Assembly (NCBI GenBank): GCA_903891235.1
Contig: CAITDW010000209.1
Span: forward strand, 1-16,273
DNA from: an uncultured Candidatus Saccharibacteria bacterium
GTDB lineage: Bacteria > Patescibacteriota > Saccharimonadia > Saccharimonadales > UBA4665
Length of the DNA: 16,273 nt
Direction of reading: 5' to 3'
A model generated the notes under the pieces. It saw nothing but the letters and a program-made list of their open reading frames with translations, was not told where the DNA came from and did no database searches. Position numbers and translations under genes: made by a program. Numbering within the stretch: position 1 is the stretch's first letter; each line of letters opens with the position of its first letter. Positions 1-6,709 of the stretch are shown here, piece after piece.

Positions 1-226
1 GCATTACGGGACTTGCTGGCATTGAAGAATCTTCTGATATAGACATAGGATCATTACCTGGCATTACAGGCTGAGATGGATCCGCAAGGTCACTCATAGG
101 GTCATTTGGCATTACGGGACTTGCTGGCATTGAAGAATCTTCTGATATAGACATAGGATCATTACCTGGCATTACAGGCTGAGATGGATCCGCAAGGTCA
201 CTCATAGGGTCATTTGGCATTACGGG
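1..226. repeat. Perfect 108-bp coding tandem repeat
   Basis: Positions 1-108 and 109-216 are identical base for base, and the next copy begins at 217 and diverges after about ten bases. The period is a multiple of three, so the reading frame of the minus-strand gene is kept and each unit adds 36 residues. Identity at synonymous positions points to recent duplication, or a copy number that is still changing. The window opens inside the array, so the true copy number is unknown. Confidence 0.95.
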
Positions 227-397
227 ATCATTATTTGTTGGAGCAGGAACACTCTGGTTTGCCATAGGTGAACTTGGATTAGGCACTATTGAGAAGTTTG
301 AGTCATTCGAAGGACTACTAATTGGAGCTAATGGATCAGTTGGATTAACTTGAGAAGGATCAGTTGTGTTTTTAATGTTGGTTTCATTTGGGTTCAT
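1..397 (-). CDS. Partial ORFan with 36-aa tandem repeats, disordered N-terminus
   Basis: Seen: translation from the ATG at 397 runs open to the window edge, so the C-terminus is missing. The start is supported by a Shine-Dalgarno-like AGGA eight bases upstream. The visible 132 residues are rich in Pro, Ser, Asp, Asn and Met, have no hydrophobic segment or signal peptide, and contain about two perfect copies of a 36-residue unit (MPNDPMSDLADPSQP followed by VMPGNDPMSISEDSSMPASP). The unit is itself two related halves sharing the pattern VMP-NDPMS. Inference: this is an intrinsically disordered cytosolic region; in small CPR proteins such tails often precede a membrane or binding domain, which here would lie outside the window. 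It is separated from the 79-aa gene by 59 bases with only weak promoter-like sequence (TATACT on the minus strand at 427-432). I do not recognise a family and no function can be assigned. Confidence 0.8.
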   Translation of the reverse strand, partial: MNPNETNIKNTTDPSQVNPTDPLAPISSPSNDSNFSIVPNPSSPMANQSVPAPTNNDPVMPNDPMSDLADPSQPVMPGNDPMSISEDSSMPASPVMPNDPMSDLADPSQPVMPGNDPMSISEDSSMPASPVM

Positions 398-456
398 AAA
401 ATTATTCCTAAATTAGATTGTATTTTAGTATATGTTAGCATAAGCTTTAAAAAAAA

Positions 457-696
457 TTAAGCTTTATTTGAAGCGAACCATTGCATAATAATGGCTCCAA
501 TAACCCAAAGTGGAAATAATTGAATAAATCCATCTTCAAAAGATAGATTTTTGCCGATAATATAGTTGAGAGTCAAAGAAAGATATATAAAATATGGCAA
601 ATAGACAAATGCTCCTTGCCAAGTACAAGCTATATAGCTCCATCTAGTTTTTCGGAACCAGGGTTTTTTGGGTTGTTTCATTTTTTTGTCCTTCAT
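457..696 (-). CDS. Small two-TM membrane protein (79 aa), unknown function
   Basis: I do not recognise this family. The protein has a basic N-terminus (MKDKKMKQPKKPWFRKTRW) followed by two hydrophobic segments at about residues 27-47 and 58-76 separated by a short acidic loop, so it should sit in the cytoplasmic membrane with its Lys/Arg-rich start inside. Its ATG shares one base with the aspS stop codon (TAATG), so it is almost certainly translated by coupling to aspS and belongs to the same transcript. A weak hairpin (GCTT/AAGC, 461-474) followed by eight U on the minus strand just after the stop may terminate the operon. Confidence that it is a real gene comes from the exact stop/start junction and the ordered hydrophobicity; the function is open. 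Confidence 0.8.
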   Translation of the reverse strand: MKDKKMKQPKKPWFRKTRWSYIACTWQGAFVYLPYFIYLSLTLNYIIGKNLSFEDGFIQLFPLWVIGAIIMQWFASNKA

Positions 697-2009
697 TATG
701 GTGTTAGCCTGTTAATATCTCTAGGAAATAAGATAGCTTCCTTTATATTATCAAGTCCCATCAATTTTTGCACGAATCGATCAATTCCAAAGCCACATCC
801 ACCATGTTCGGGAAGACCATACTTGAATGCCTTTAAATAAGACTCGAAGGCCTGAGATTTTGGATCGATATTCTTATCTTTCATCTGTTCTATCAATTTA
901 TGGTAGTCATTTTCTCTCATTGGGCATGTTGCTAGCTCAATACCTCTAAACAATAAGTCAGAAGATAGTACTGTTTTTGGATCGTTGGGATTGATTTTCT
1001 GATAAAATTTATGAGCTTCTAGTGGTAAATAGGTTGCATATACTGCTTCACAACCATCTTTCTTTTTAGCATATTCACATATCCATCTCTCTTCGGCTGG
1101 TGATAAATCTTTTTCTCCAATAGTATTTTCACCAGTTGCTTTAGAATACATCTCATGAATTTCATGAACTGAATAACGAGGAAATTGCTTGGTTAATTTA
1201 AGCTCTGGAAGGTTTAGCTTCTTGATTGCCTCTTTGTTATCTTCTAATACAGAAGTAGCAGTTTTATAAACCATGTTTTGTATAAAATCTAATAGCTCTT
1301 CGTAGTTTCTTAAAAAGCCCATTTCAATATCGAGCATTGTAACCTCAGATACATGTCTAGTTGTAGCGCTTAACTCGGCTCTAAAAGCTGGACCAATCTC
1401 AAAAACTCTTTCAAAAACTCCAACCATCATCTGTTTGTATAGCTGTGGGCTTTGAGCTAAGCTAGCATCTTTGCCAAAATAATCTAAGTTAAAAACTTCA
1501 GCTCCCCCTTCGGCATTTCCAGCAACAATCTTTGGAGATTGAATTTCAACGAAATCATTATCGTAAAGATAATTTCTAATCTGCTTCAAGAGCTGTGAAC
1601 GTACTTTAAAAATAGTCTGTTCATTAAGATTTCTAAGACCAATAACTCGGTTATCGAATAAAGTATCTAGATTATCAGATTTATGTGATAATGGCTTATC
1701 TATTTCTATAGGTGGTTCATCGTGAACAGGCACCATAACTTCAATTGATGCATCATGAAGTTCTGTTCCACCTGGTGCTCTTTCTTCTTTGACAACATTA
1801 CCGTTAATAGCCACAATAGTGCCAATTTGCAAGCCTCTTAATTTTTCGACTTCTTTTTTATCATCAACTACAATCTGAATTAAACCAGATCGATCGCGAA
1901 CATTTATAAAAGTTAGTCCACCCAATAATCTTTTTTTATGAATCCAGCCTTCAATGAGTACTTTCTCACCGATGTGATTATTGAGTTCTCTTGATAAAAT
2001 TCTTTGCAT
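696..2009 (-). CDS. aspS: Aspartyl-tRNA synthetase, archaeal type, probably non-discriminating
   Basis: Class II synthetase that charges tRNA-Asp and, if non-discriminating, also tRNA-Asn with aspartate in the cytosol. Seen: an N-terminal OB-fold anticodon-binding domain (about residues 15-95), the LAQSPQLYKQ stretch (184-193), motif 2 with FRAE (209-212) and TTRH (216-219), motif 3 with GFGIDRF (406-412) and the end FPRD...RLTP. The 437-aa length and the lack of the large inserted domain match the archaeal/short AspRS, not the ~590-aa bacterial enzyme. His24 in GWIHKKR and Pro79 in RAPGG fall where discriminating archaeal enzymes have Trp and Lys; His/Pro there is the known relaxed-specificity combination (family knowledge, aligned from memory). 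The start is preceded by GAGGTGA lying inside the end of the upstream CBS gene (5-base gap), so the two are co-transcribed. AsnRS is unlikely because the active-site context is AspRS-like. Confidence 0.95.
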   Translation of the reverse strand: MQRILSRELNNHIGEKVLIEGWIHKKRLLGGLTFINVRDRSGLIQIVVDDKKEVEKLRGLQIGTIVAINGNVVKEERAPGGTELHDASIEVMVPVHDEPPIEIDKPLSHKSDNLDTLFDNRVIGLRNLNEQTIFKVRSQLLKQIRNYLYDNDFVEIQSPKIVAGNAEGGAEVFNLDYFGKDASLAQSPQLYKQMMVGVFERVFEIGPAFRAELSATTRHVSEVTMLDIEMGFLRNYEELLDFIQNMVYKTATSVLEDNKEAIKKLNLPELKLTKQFPRYSVHEIHEMYSKATGENTIGEKDLSPAEERWICEYAKKKDGCEAVYATYLPLEAHKFYQKINPNDPKTVLSSDLLFRGIELATCPMRENDYHKLIEQMKDKNIDPKSQAFESYLKAFKYGLPEHGGCGFGIDRFVQKLMGLDNIKEAILFPRDINRLTP

Positions 2010-2014
2010 GTTTT

Positions 2015-3031
2015 TTATTCTATCACCTCTGTATCATTTTTTTCTAAAGTTTTTTCATGGAATTGTTTCGAAATTTCAATTTTATCTCTATATTCTAGTT
2101 GATTATCATCATCAACTAAATTAATTATTTGATTAAATACATCTTCAGCACTTATAAATCCAACAACATTGGCTTTATCATCAATCACAAAAAAGAAGTT
2201 GTTATTTGTTTTAATAATTGCCCTTAAAACATCTAAAAGTGTATTGTCCGTGTGTAGGTAAAATATATTATTGTCGACATAGTCTTTTACAAGTCCACCT
2301 TTTTTTATATTGAGTATTTTTTCTAAATCTAGTGATCCAACAATATTATTTTTTTTATTTGAATAGACTGGAAAGAATCGCCTATTACTGCCATGTAATT
2401 CCTCCATTAGAACAGGGCCAATTGAATCGAGCACATTAACTGTAATCATTTTTTCAATTTGATTCATAAAATTATGGATCATTGAGTGATTAAACATTAG
2501 TGAATTAATTAAGTTATCAAGTTCCTTTGCATCTATTCGATTATGAGCAAGTTTTTTTTGAGAATCTATGAAGCTTAGTAGGTCTTCTGCATCATAAATT
2601 TTTTGTTGAAGATTGTTCGTGCTGGATATTGGAACTATATAACTTAATACTGGTTGTAAAATATCTAAAGTTTTTGCAAGAAAACTAGCAAGCATTTTTA
2701 CTAAGAATATTCCTACTTTTGTTTTTTTCTGATATAGGTAGCCATAGCTAAAGCAAGCATATAGTCCAAACAAAATTACTATCAGCCATGAAGGTATTGG
2801 CCCAATAAGAACAATCAAAGATGTGGACGTTAGTATGCCAATTATTAGCCATAGAAAAAGATCAAGCTGTTTACCATAGATAAGCACCTGATATATTTTT
2901 CTAACCCTGACTCCACCACTCCTGGCTCGTCTTTTGTACTCATTTAAAGATAAGTCCTTAAATGAGCTCAAAGTTGCAATCAATAGAGTTCCTGTAGCTA
3001 AAAAAATTAATCCTAAAATAATGCTTATCAT
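2015..3031 (-). CDS. CNNM/CorC-type membrane protein with CBS pair
   Basis: Membrane protein resembling the CNNM (DUF21) plus CBS family, whose better-known members act in Mg2+/Co2+ transport or resistance. Seen: an N-terminal hydrophobic segment (1-21), a juxtamembrane Leu/Arg-rich stretch (EYKRRARSGGVRVRK, 31-45), two further TM segments (about 58-77 and 81-100), an amphipathic or fourth hydrophobic stretch (about 108-134), a linker, then two CBS-like units (about 190-245 and 250-305, the second with FFFVID...VVGFISAEDVF) and an acidic tail. At 338 residues it lacks the CorC-HlyC C-terminal domain of ~430-aa homologues. It is the first gene of the operon with aspS and the 79-aa gene. The ATG at 3031 has AAAGG about 14 bases upstream, rather far, but the hydrophobic N-terminus supports this start. 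The substrate is not deducible. Confidence 0.8.
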   Translation of the reverse strand: MISIILGLIFLATGTLLIATLSSFKDLSLNEYKRRARSGGVRVRKIYQVLIYGKQLDLFLWLIIGILTSTSLIVLIGPIPSWLIVILFGLYACFSYGYLYQKKTKVGIFLVKMLASFLAKTLDILQPVLSYIVPISSTNNLQQKIYDAEDLLSFIDSQKKLAHNRIDAKELDNLINSLMFNHSMIHNFMNQIEKMITVNVLDSIGPVLMEELHGSNRRFFPVYSNKKNNIVGSLDLEKILNIKKGGLVKDYVDNNIFYLHTDNTLLDVLRAIIKTNNNFFFVIDDKANVVGFISAEDVFNQIINLVDDDNQLEYRDKIEISKQFHEKTLEKNDTEVIE

Positions 3032-3062
3032 TAATTTATATATTAACCTTTAGTCAACTTTT

Positions 3063-3114
3063 TTGGAAGTATTGCTAAAAATATGTATAATACAGAGGCT
3101 AAAGAAAAAAGGAG
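3063..3114 (+). promoter_or_regulatory. Promoter and ribosome binding site of the dsbA-like gene
   Basis: TTGGAA at 3063-3068 and a perfect TATAAT at 3086-3091 are separated by 17 bases. GGAG at 3111-3114 precedes the ATG at 3119 by four bases. The predicted leader is about 20 nt. This is the clearest promoter in the 87-bp divergent gap; I could not find an equally good one for the minus-strand operon that starts at 3031. Confidence 0.75.
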
Positions 3115-3118
3115 ATAA

Positions 3119-3817
3119 ATGAGTAAAAGATTTTGGCTAATTTTAATCGCTGTTGCATTAATTCTAGGTGGTATTTATTTTAATCAGTCCAAAAAAGACA
3201 AAACTAGCGTTGCTAAATCAAGTGGTAGTCAACATATTGAAGGTCAAGGAAAATCTGGTATTACTCTGATTGAATATGGAGACTATCAATGTCCATTTTG
3301 TGGTGAATTTGCTCCAACCTTAAAACAAATAGCGACAATTTTTAATCAGCAGATAACTTTTCAATTTAAAAACCTACCATTAACACAAATACATCAAAAT
3401 GCACTGGAAGCAGCAAGAGCAGCTGAAGCAGCTTCCTTACAGAATAAGTTCTGGGAAATGCATGATGCATTATATGCCACTCAAAGTCAGTGGGAAAAAT
3501 TATCTGATCCAACAGCCGCATTTACTGAAATCGCAAAGCAAATTGGTCTTAATACTACTAAATTTAAAACTGATTTAGAATCTAGCGCAGTAAACGACAC
3601 AATTAATGCTGACGTTAATGATTTTTTGAAAACTGGATTTGATGAAGCTACTCCAACATTCATTCTTGATGGAAAACAAATTCAACCAAATAATACTGTT
3701 GCTGGATTTACTACCTATATACAAAATGAGATTAACAAAAAACAAGGTAAGTCTACGACTGCAACCCCATCAAGTTCTACAGACAAAAATCAATCAGTCC
3801 AACCTACTAAAAAATAA
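3119..3817 (+). CDS. Membrane-anchored DsbA-like thiol-disulfide oxidoreductase
   Basis: Thioredoxin-fold protein of the DsbA/BdbD type, expected to form or rearrange disulfides in proteins outside the cytoplasmic membrane. Seen: a short basic start (MSKR), one uncleaved-looking TM helix (5-21), a linker, a thioredoxin domain from about 42 with the active site CPFC (Cys58, Cys61), a helical insertion rich in Ala/Glu (94-140), the cis-Pro loop TPTF (Pro179), and a low-complexity Ser/Thr/Lys/Gln tail from about 207. The 232-aa length is normal for Gram-positive and CPR homologues. It is transcribed alone from its own promoter, divergent from the aspS operon. No DsbB/VKOR partner gene is visible here. 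The CxxC pair, cis-Pro and TM anchor make the family call firm; oxidase versus isomerase activity is not decided. Confidence 0.9.
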   Translation: MSKRFWLILIAVALILGGIYFNQSKKDKTSVAKSSGSQHIEGQGKSGITLIEYGDYQCPFCGEFAPTLKQIATIFNQQITFQFKNLPLTQIHQNALEAARAAEAASLQNKFWEMHDALYATQSQWEKLSDPTAAFTEIAKQIGLNTTKFKTDLESSAVNDTINADVNDFLKTGFDEATPTFILDGKQIQPNNTVAGFTTYIQNEINKKQGKSTTATPSSSTDKNQSVQPTKK

Positions 3818-3827
3818 GTTTTAGTAG
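3804..3827 (+). terminator. Stem-loop over the dsbA-like stop codon, weak terminator candidate
   Basis: A perfect 9-bp stem CTACTAAAA/TTTTAGTAG with a six-base loop spans the TAA at 3815-3817. No U-run follows directly, so it may instead protect the mRNA 3' end. A second weak hairpin (3933-3948) followed by eight T (3953-3960) could be the real terminator. The remaining gap up to 4058 is T-rich, with a small dyad (ACAGT-ATT-ACTGT, 3992-4004) and nothing else I can recognise. Confidence 0.35.
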
Positions 3828-4058
3828 ACTAAAAATTTACGCCATTCAGGCCTATTAATTCTTACCATCACGTTACTTGGTTTTGATTTTGATATTTTGA
3901 TTTTTATTAACATTTTTATTAGCCCTTCCCTAAACTAAAAACATAGTTGTGCTTTTTTTTATTTTTTTAAATTGCCTCTTTTTATCTCTTAACAGTATTA
4001 CTGTAAATAGTAGAACTATCTTAATAAAAATAATATGTAATGTCAAGCTTATGTTTAA

Positions 4059-5462
4059 TTATATAGATAAACTATCGAATCTAACCTGACAAGATTCACA
4101 GACACTACAAGGACCAACTCTTACAAAAGCTCCTTTGTTGACACACGTTCCAACGATACATCTACCTAGTGTCCAAACCCAATCTTTTTTAGCAAGATCG
4201 CCATTCTTTAAGGCTTCAATTGATTGCAACAAGAATGATCCCATCACTGAACCACCGCAACCTGAGCCTATTGATATATTCATGCTCGCTATTAAATTAT
4301 TGCTTGAGTTGCCAATTCTATTGATGTCATCAAAAGATATAGTTTCCTGACTAACCATCTGATTAATTAAAAATTCATTTTGTTGAATTTTATAAGTATT
4401 TTCAAAGCCAAGTTGTTCAATTATTTTAGTATTACCATTACTAACGGCAGCACTTACCCAAAGTGTATTTCTTTTAGCCTTCTCAAGCTCTACTGACAAT
4501 TCCCTGTCTATTTTTAAATTTCCTAAGTAATCAGTCCTTGATTTAATCATTTCATTAAATTGATTATTCCAAGAGCCAGACAGACTCGCAATAAATTCGG
4601 TGATAACGTTTGAAGCATAGCCGCTATCTAGACTCTGTGCAAGTTCTATTTCAAAGTCTAGCCATCTGGTTGCAATGATTTCTGTTTTTCTTTGTATCTC
4701 ATCTTGATCTGCTAAAAATAAATCCAACTGATCACTGACTTTTTGTCTCGAAATTGGGTCCATATATTTTAATGACTCTTTAGCTATGTCTAAAACTCCA
4801 CCTTGTAAATCTTCCTCTGCTATTTCTAGCTCAGAGTGCATTCTCATAATTTCTAGACTAGATCCATTGTCTACAACATTTAATGATTTTTTAAATATAT
4901 TATTCGGGTCATTGAGCATTGCCACCCAGGCGCTAAGTGGAATATCCTTAATTAAAATAGATTGCATAAATTTACCTATAATATTTCCATCATTATCTAA
5001 ATTTAAGGAATGTATTCTTATTTGATCATCATCTGCTAGATGTTCTTTTTTTGCAATTTCATAAGGGGCATCTATTTCAGTCATTCTTGGTGAGATAAAA
5101 ACTTTTATTATGCCTGGCCTAAGATTCAAATTTACATCAAGAGATTCTTCTACTTCTATATCTACTCTTTGAATAGCAGAATCATGTTCATGAAATTTAT
5201 AGCCTGAAAAAGCTACATCTTCTGGTCTCTGATCAAGCCAGTAAAAAGATCCATTTCTATACTCCTGATGGGTAGTTGATACCGCAAAAGGAACTGAAGC
5301 TTCTTTGACAGCAGTTACTAAGTTTTCATGTATTTCATTTAAATCTTTTTGGCTATAACTGCCATCGTAATTTCTTAGTCTGCTTAGATGATCAACTTCA
5401 CTCAAAAACTTTATATCTTGATCTGAATAATTTTTTATTTCAGGACTGATTTGCTCGATCAT
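4059..5462 (-). CDS. B12-riboswitch-controlled ORFan with Cys-rich C-terminus (467 aa)
   Basis: I do not recognise this family. Seen: a soluble, acidic protein with no signal peptide or TM segment; a mixed N-terminal half (about 1-175) with possible beta-rich stretches; an acidic helical middle (about 205-370); then GSGCGGS (Cys402) and a compact C-terminal module GRC-X4-C...GPCSVCESC with Cys435, 440, 452, 455 and 458. The CxxCxxC cluster could bind a metal (Zn or Fe-S) or do redox chemistry; this is inference. The ATG at 5462 has AGGTG seven bases upstream, and that site lies in the expression platform of a cobalamin riboswitch, so expression should respond to intracellular B12. The usual logic is off when B12 is plentiful, which would suit a protein for cobalamin or cobalt acquisition, salvage, or a B12-sparing function. 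No B12-binding motif such as DxHxxG is present. Confidence 0.85.
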   Translation of the reverse strand: MIEQISPEIKNYSDQDIKFLSEVDHLSRLRNYDGSYSQKDLNEIHENLVTAVKEASVPFAVSTTHQEYRNGSFYWLDQRPEDVAFSGYKFHEHDSAIQRVDIEVEESLDVNLNLRPGIIKVFISPRMTEIDAPYEIAKKEHLADDDQIRIHSLNLDNDGNIIGKFMQSILIKDIPLSAWVAMLNDPNNIFKKSLNVVDNGSSLEIMRMHSELEIAEEDLQGGVLDIAKESLKYMDPISRQKVSDQLDLFLADQDEIQRKTEIIATRWLDFEIELAQSLDSGYASNVITEFIASLSGSWNNQFNEMIKSRTDYLGNLKIDRELSVELEKAKRNTLWVSAAVSNGNTKIIEQLGFENTYKIQQNEFLINQMVSQETISFDDINRIGNSSNNLIASMNISIGSGCGGSVMGSFLLQSIEALKNGDLAKKDWVWTLGRCIVGTCVNKGAFVRVGPCSVCESCQVRFDSLSI

Positions 5463-5466
5463 AATA

Positions 5467-5538
5467 AAACACCTGTTATTACCCTCTAATCTTTTCTTTG
5501 TTAGGGATAATTAGGTGTTTTTTACCTATTCATTATCC
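5467..5538 (-). promoter_or_regulatory. Riboswitch expression platform: two mutually exclusive hairpins at the RBS
   Basis: In the minus-strand RNA, GGAUAAU (5538-5532) can pair with AUUAUCC (5511-5505), with a nested UAGGU/ACCUA pairing (5528-5524 with 5516-5512). The same downstream segment can instead pair further on: AACACCU (5519-5513) with AGGUGUU (5474-5468), reinforced by CCCU/AGGG and UUAU/AUAA pairings. The second fold buries the AGGUG ribosome binding site at 5474-5470; the first frees it. Neither hairpin has a U-run, so control is probably at translation. ACACC (5518-5514) also complements GGUGU in the aptamer loop (5630-5626), a possible kissing-loop contact (inference). Confidence 0.75.
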
Positions 5539-5560
5539 TGCTCGGGAAAAAGATATTAGT

Positions 5561-5646
5561 TTAAGCTGTATCTGACTTTCCTAAAATTTTTTTAGAATTT
5601 ACAGTTGCGGCACAGTATCGGATTTACACCGATTTCCAGCTTTTAA
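5561..5646 (-). promoter_or_regulatory. Cobalamin (B12) riboswitch aptamer, compact form
   Basis: On the minus strand the leader carries the conserved cobalamin-riboswitch core: GGAAAUCGGUGUAAAUCCG (5637-5619), CUG, then GCCGCAACUGUAA (5611-5599) and AGUCAG (5577-5572) in place of the B12 box. Helices support it: a closing stem AAGCUG/CAGCUU (5642-5637 with 5568-5563), a hairpin AUCGG/CCGAU (5633-5629 with 5621-5617) and a small hairpin CUAAAA/UUUUAG (5595-5581). The large peripheral domains of the longest class are absent and the B12 box is degenerate after AGUCAG, so it is a reduced variant, perhaps closer to the short class. An extended -10-like TGTTAATAT (5670-5662) would start the transcript just upstream. 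Motif matched from memory of the family consensus. Confidence 0.88.
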
Positions 5647-5711
5647 TTGTTAATTAACTTGATATTAACACATTTTAAAGAATTGGTTTATTGAATTCAT
5701 CAATAAAATTA

Positions 5712-6164
5712 CTAAGATGTATTTTTGGAAGTAATTTTATTCAGTCTTTCCAGGAAATTACTTGCTGCTCCATCTAATGAAAAAACTCTAAGCGTTCCAA
5801 CTAGTACATAAAGTTCATCTATTTTGGACATCTCATGAATAGTAGCTTGTTCTACTTGCTTAAAATAATGATCAATTTTTTCTATCAGCCATTTTTCTTC
5901 TTTTGGGCTAACCATATTTGTAGGTAGTTTATTATCTCCAGTGGGATTGGTTAGCTCCAATGATCTTGCTGAAAAATCTCTTTTTCTAAGATGGCCTCTT
6001 TTGATTAAATTATTTACATGCAAGGATACTGTAGCTACTGAATTATATTTCATCCCACTCATGATTTCTCTATAGCTTGGGCTATAGCCATTTTCTTGAA
6101 TGAATTTTTCAATATATGACAATAGCTCTCTTTGTTTTTTAGTTGGCCTAGTTTTTTCTTCCAT
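5712..6164 (-). CDS. LexA-type winged-helix regulator without peptidase domain
   Basis: DNA-binding protein with the LexA N-terminal winged helix-turn-helix (about residues 6-72): TKKQRELLSYIEKFI, NGYSPSYREI, then a recognition-helix region (SVATVSLHVNNLIKRGHLR) and the wing ending RSLELT. LexA is about 200 aa with a C-terminal S24 Ser/Lys autoprotease and an Ala-Gly cleavage site; here residues 85-150 form a predicted helical segment instead, with none of those elements, so RecA-stimulated self-cleavage is not possible. It may be a constitutive or ligand-controlled repressor, with the tail helices dimerising (inference). It starts two bases after the gtrA-family stop, so the two are one operon; the riboswitch leader begins right after its own stop. 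Its targets are not shown. Confidence 0.85.
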   Translation of the reverse strand: MEEKTRPTKKQRELLSYIEKFIQENGYSPSYREIMSGMKYNSVATVSLHVNNLIKRGHLRKRDFSARSLELTNPTGDNKLPTNMVSPKEEKWLIEKIDHYFKQVEQATIHEMSKIDELYVLVGTLRVFSLDGAASNFLERLNKITSKNTS

Positions 6165-6166
6165 AC

Positions 6167-6592
6167 TTACTTTTTACTCTTTTTTGGCTTGTTTGGAAAG
6201 ACCCAGTACTTATACCAGTAGTAATTCCAGACGGTAAAGAATGCAGCTGAAACAAACTGTCCAAGATATGGAGTTAGTCCATTTACTTTAAGTTCCTTTA
6301 CAATTAAATAATCTATGACAAAATCTATACCTGTAATTATGGCGTAACGATAAGTCACTTGGATCTTTCTTGAAGATAAGTGCTGGTTATTAAATACCCA
6401 GTATCTTTGCAGTAAGTAGTTAATAATCCAACCAACAATATTTGCACTCAGTTTGGCCCACCATAAATTTAAATGCAATCCCTTATCGCAGATAAAAAAG
6501 ACAATATAGCCCGTGGCAAAATATGCCCCACCACTAATAAGATAGTAGATTATTTGCTTAAGACTAGTTTTTTGCTTTATCTTTTTCTGCAT
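6167..6592 (-). CDS. GtrA-family membrane protein
   Basis: Four-helix membrane protein of the GtrA/DPMS-like family, members of which are thought to help move polyprenyl-linked sugars across the membrane or act with a glycosyltransferase in envelope glycan building. Seen: TM segments at about 13-33, 42-62, 80-98 and 106-127, the family hallmark aromatic/basic stretches NYLLQRYWVFNN (58-69) and WNYYWYKYWVFPNK (121-134), and a Lys-rich end. The length of 141 aa is normal. It is the promoter-proximal gene of a pair with the LexA-like regulator. The ATG at 6592 lacks a strong Shine-Dalgarno but starts well for the family. It sits apart from the glycan island yet could serve it. Confidence 0.88.
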   Translation of the reverse strand: MQKKIKQKTSLKQIIYYLISGGAYFATGYIVFFICDKGLHLNLWWAKLSANIVGWIINYLLQRYWVFNNQHLSSRKIQVTYRYAIITGIDFVIDYLIVKELKVNGLTPYLGQFVSAAFFTVWNYYWYKYWVFPNKPKKSKK

Positions 6593-6618
6593 AAATATTA
6601 ATTATGTTTATTCTTAGA

Positions 6619-6627
6619 ATTATAGCA
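6619..6627 (-). promoter_or_regulatory. Extended -10 promoter for the gtrA/LexA-like operon
   Basis: TGCTATAAT on the minus strand is a perfect extended -10, leaving a leader of about 20 nt before the start at 6592. No good -35 is seen at 17 bases, as is common with extended -10 promoters. Confidence 0.65.
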
Positions 6628-6671
6628 GTTTTATTCAATTTTACATTTACAAGTATTTAGCTTAAAAAGTA

Positions 6672-6709
6672 TTGACAGATTTTTATTAATGTATATATGA
6701 CTAATAAAA
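6672..6709 (+). promoter_or_regulatory. mazE control region: -35 and inverted repeat around the start codon
   Basis: TTGACA at 6672-6677 is a perfect -35, but the only TATAAT-like hexamers (TATATA 6692-6697, TATATG 6694-6699) overlap the start codon at 6697, so mapping of the true start is needed. An inverted repeat TTTTATTA (6681-6688) / TAATAAAA (6702-6709) flanks the ATG and would suit autorepression by the antitoxin. The arms are AT-rich, so chance is possible. Confidence 0.45.

Noticed and set aside
1..226. CRISPR array
   Set aside because: The repeats are 108 bp, directly adjoining with no unique spacers, and code in frame for a protein.
4135..5025. Plus-strand frames of 71 and 79 aa inside the B12-controlled gene
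   Set aside because: They are antisense to a strong 467-codon frame and have no start signals or motifs.
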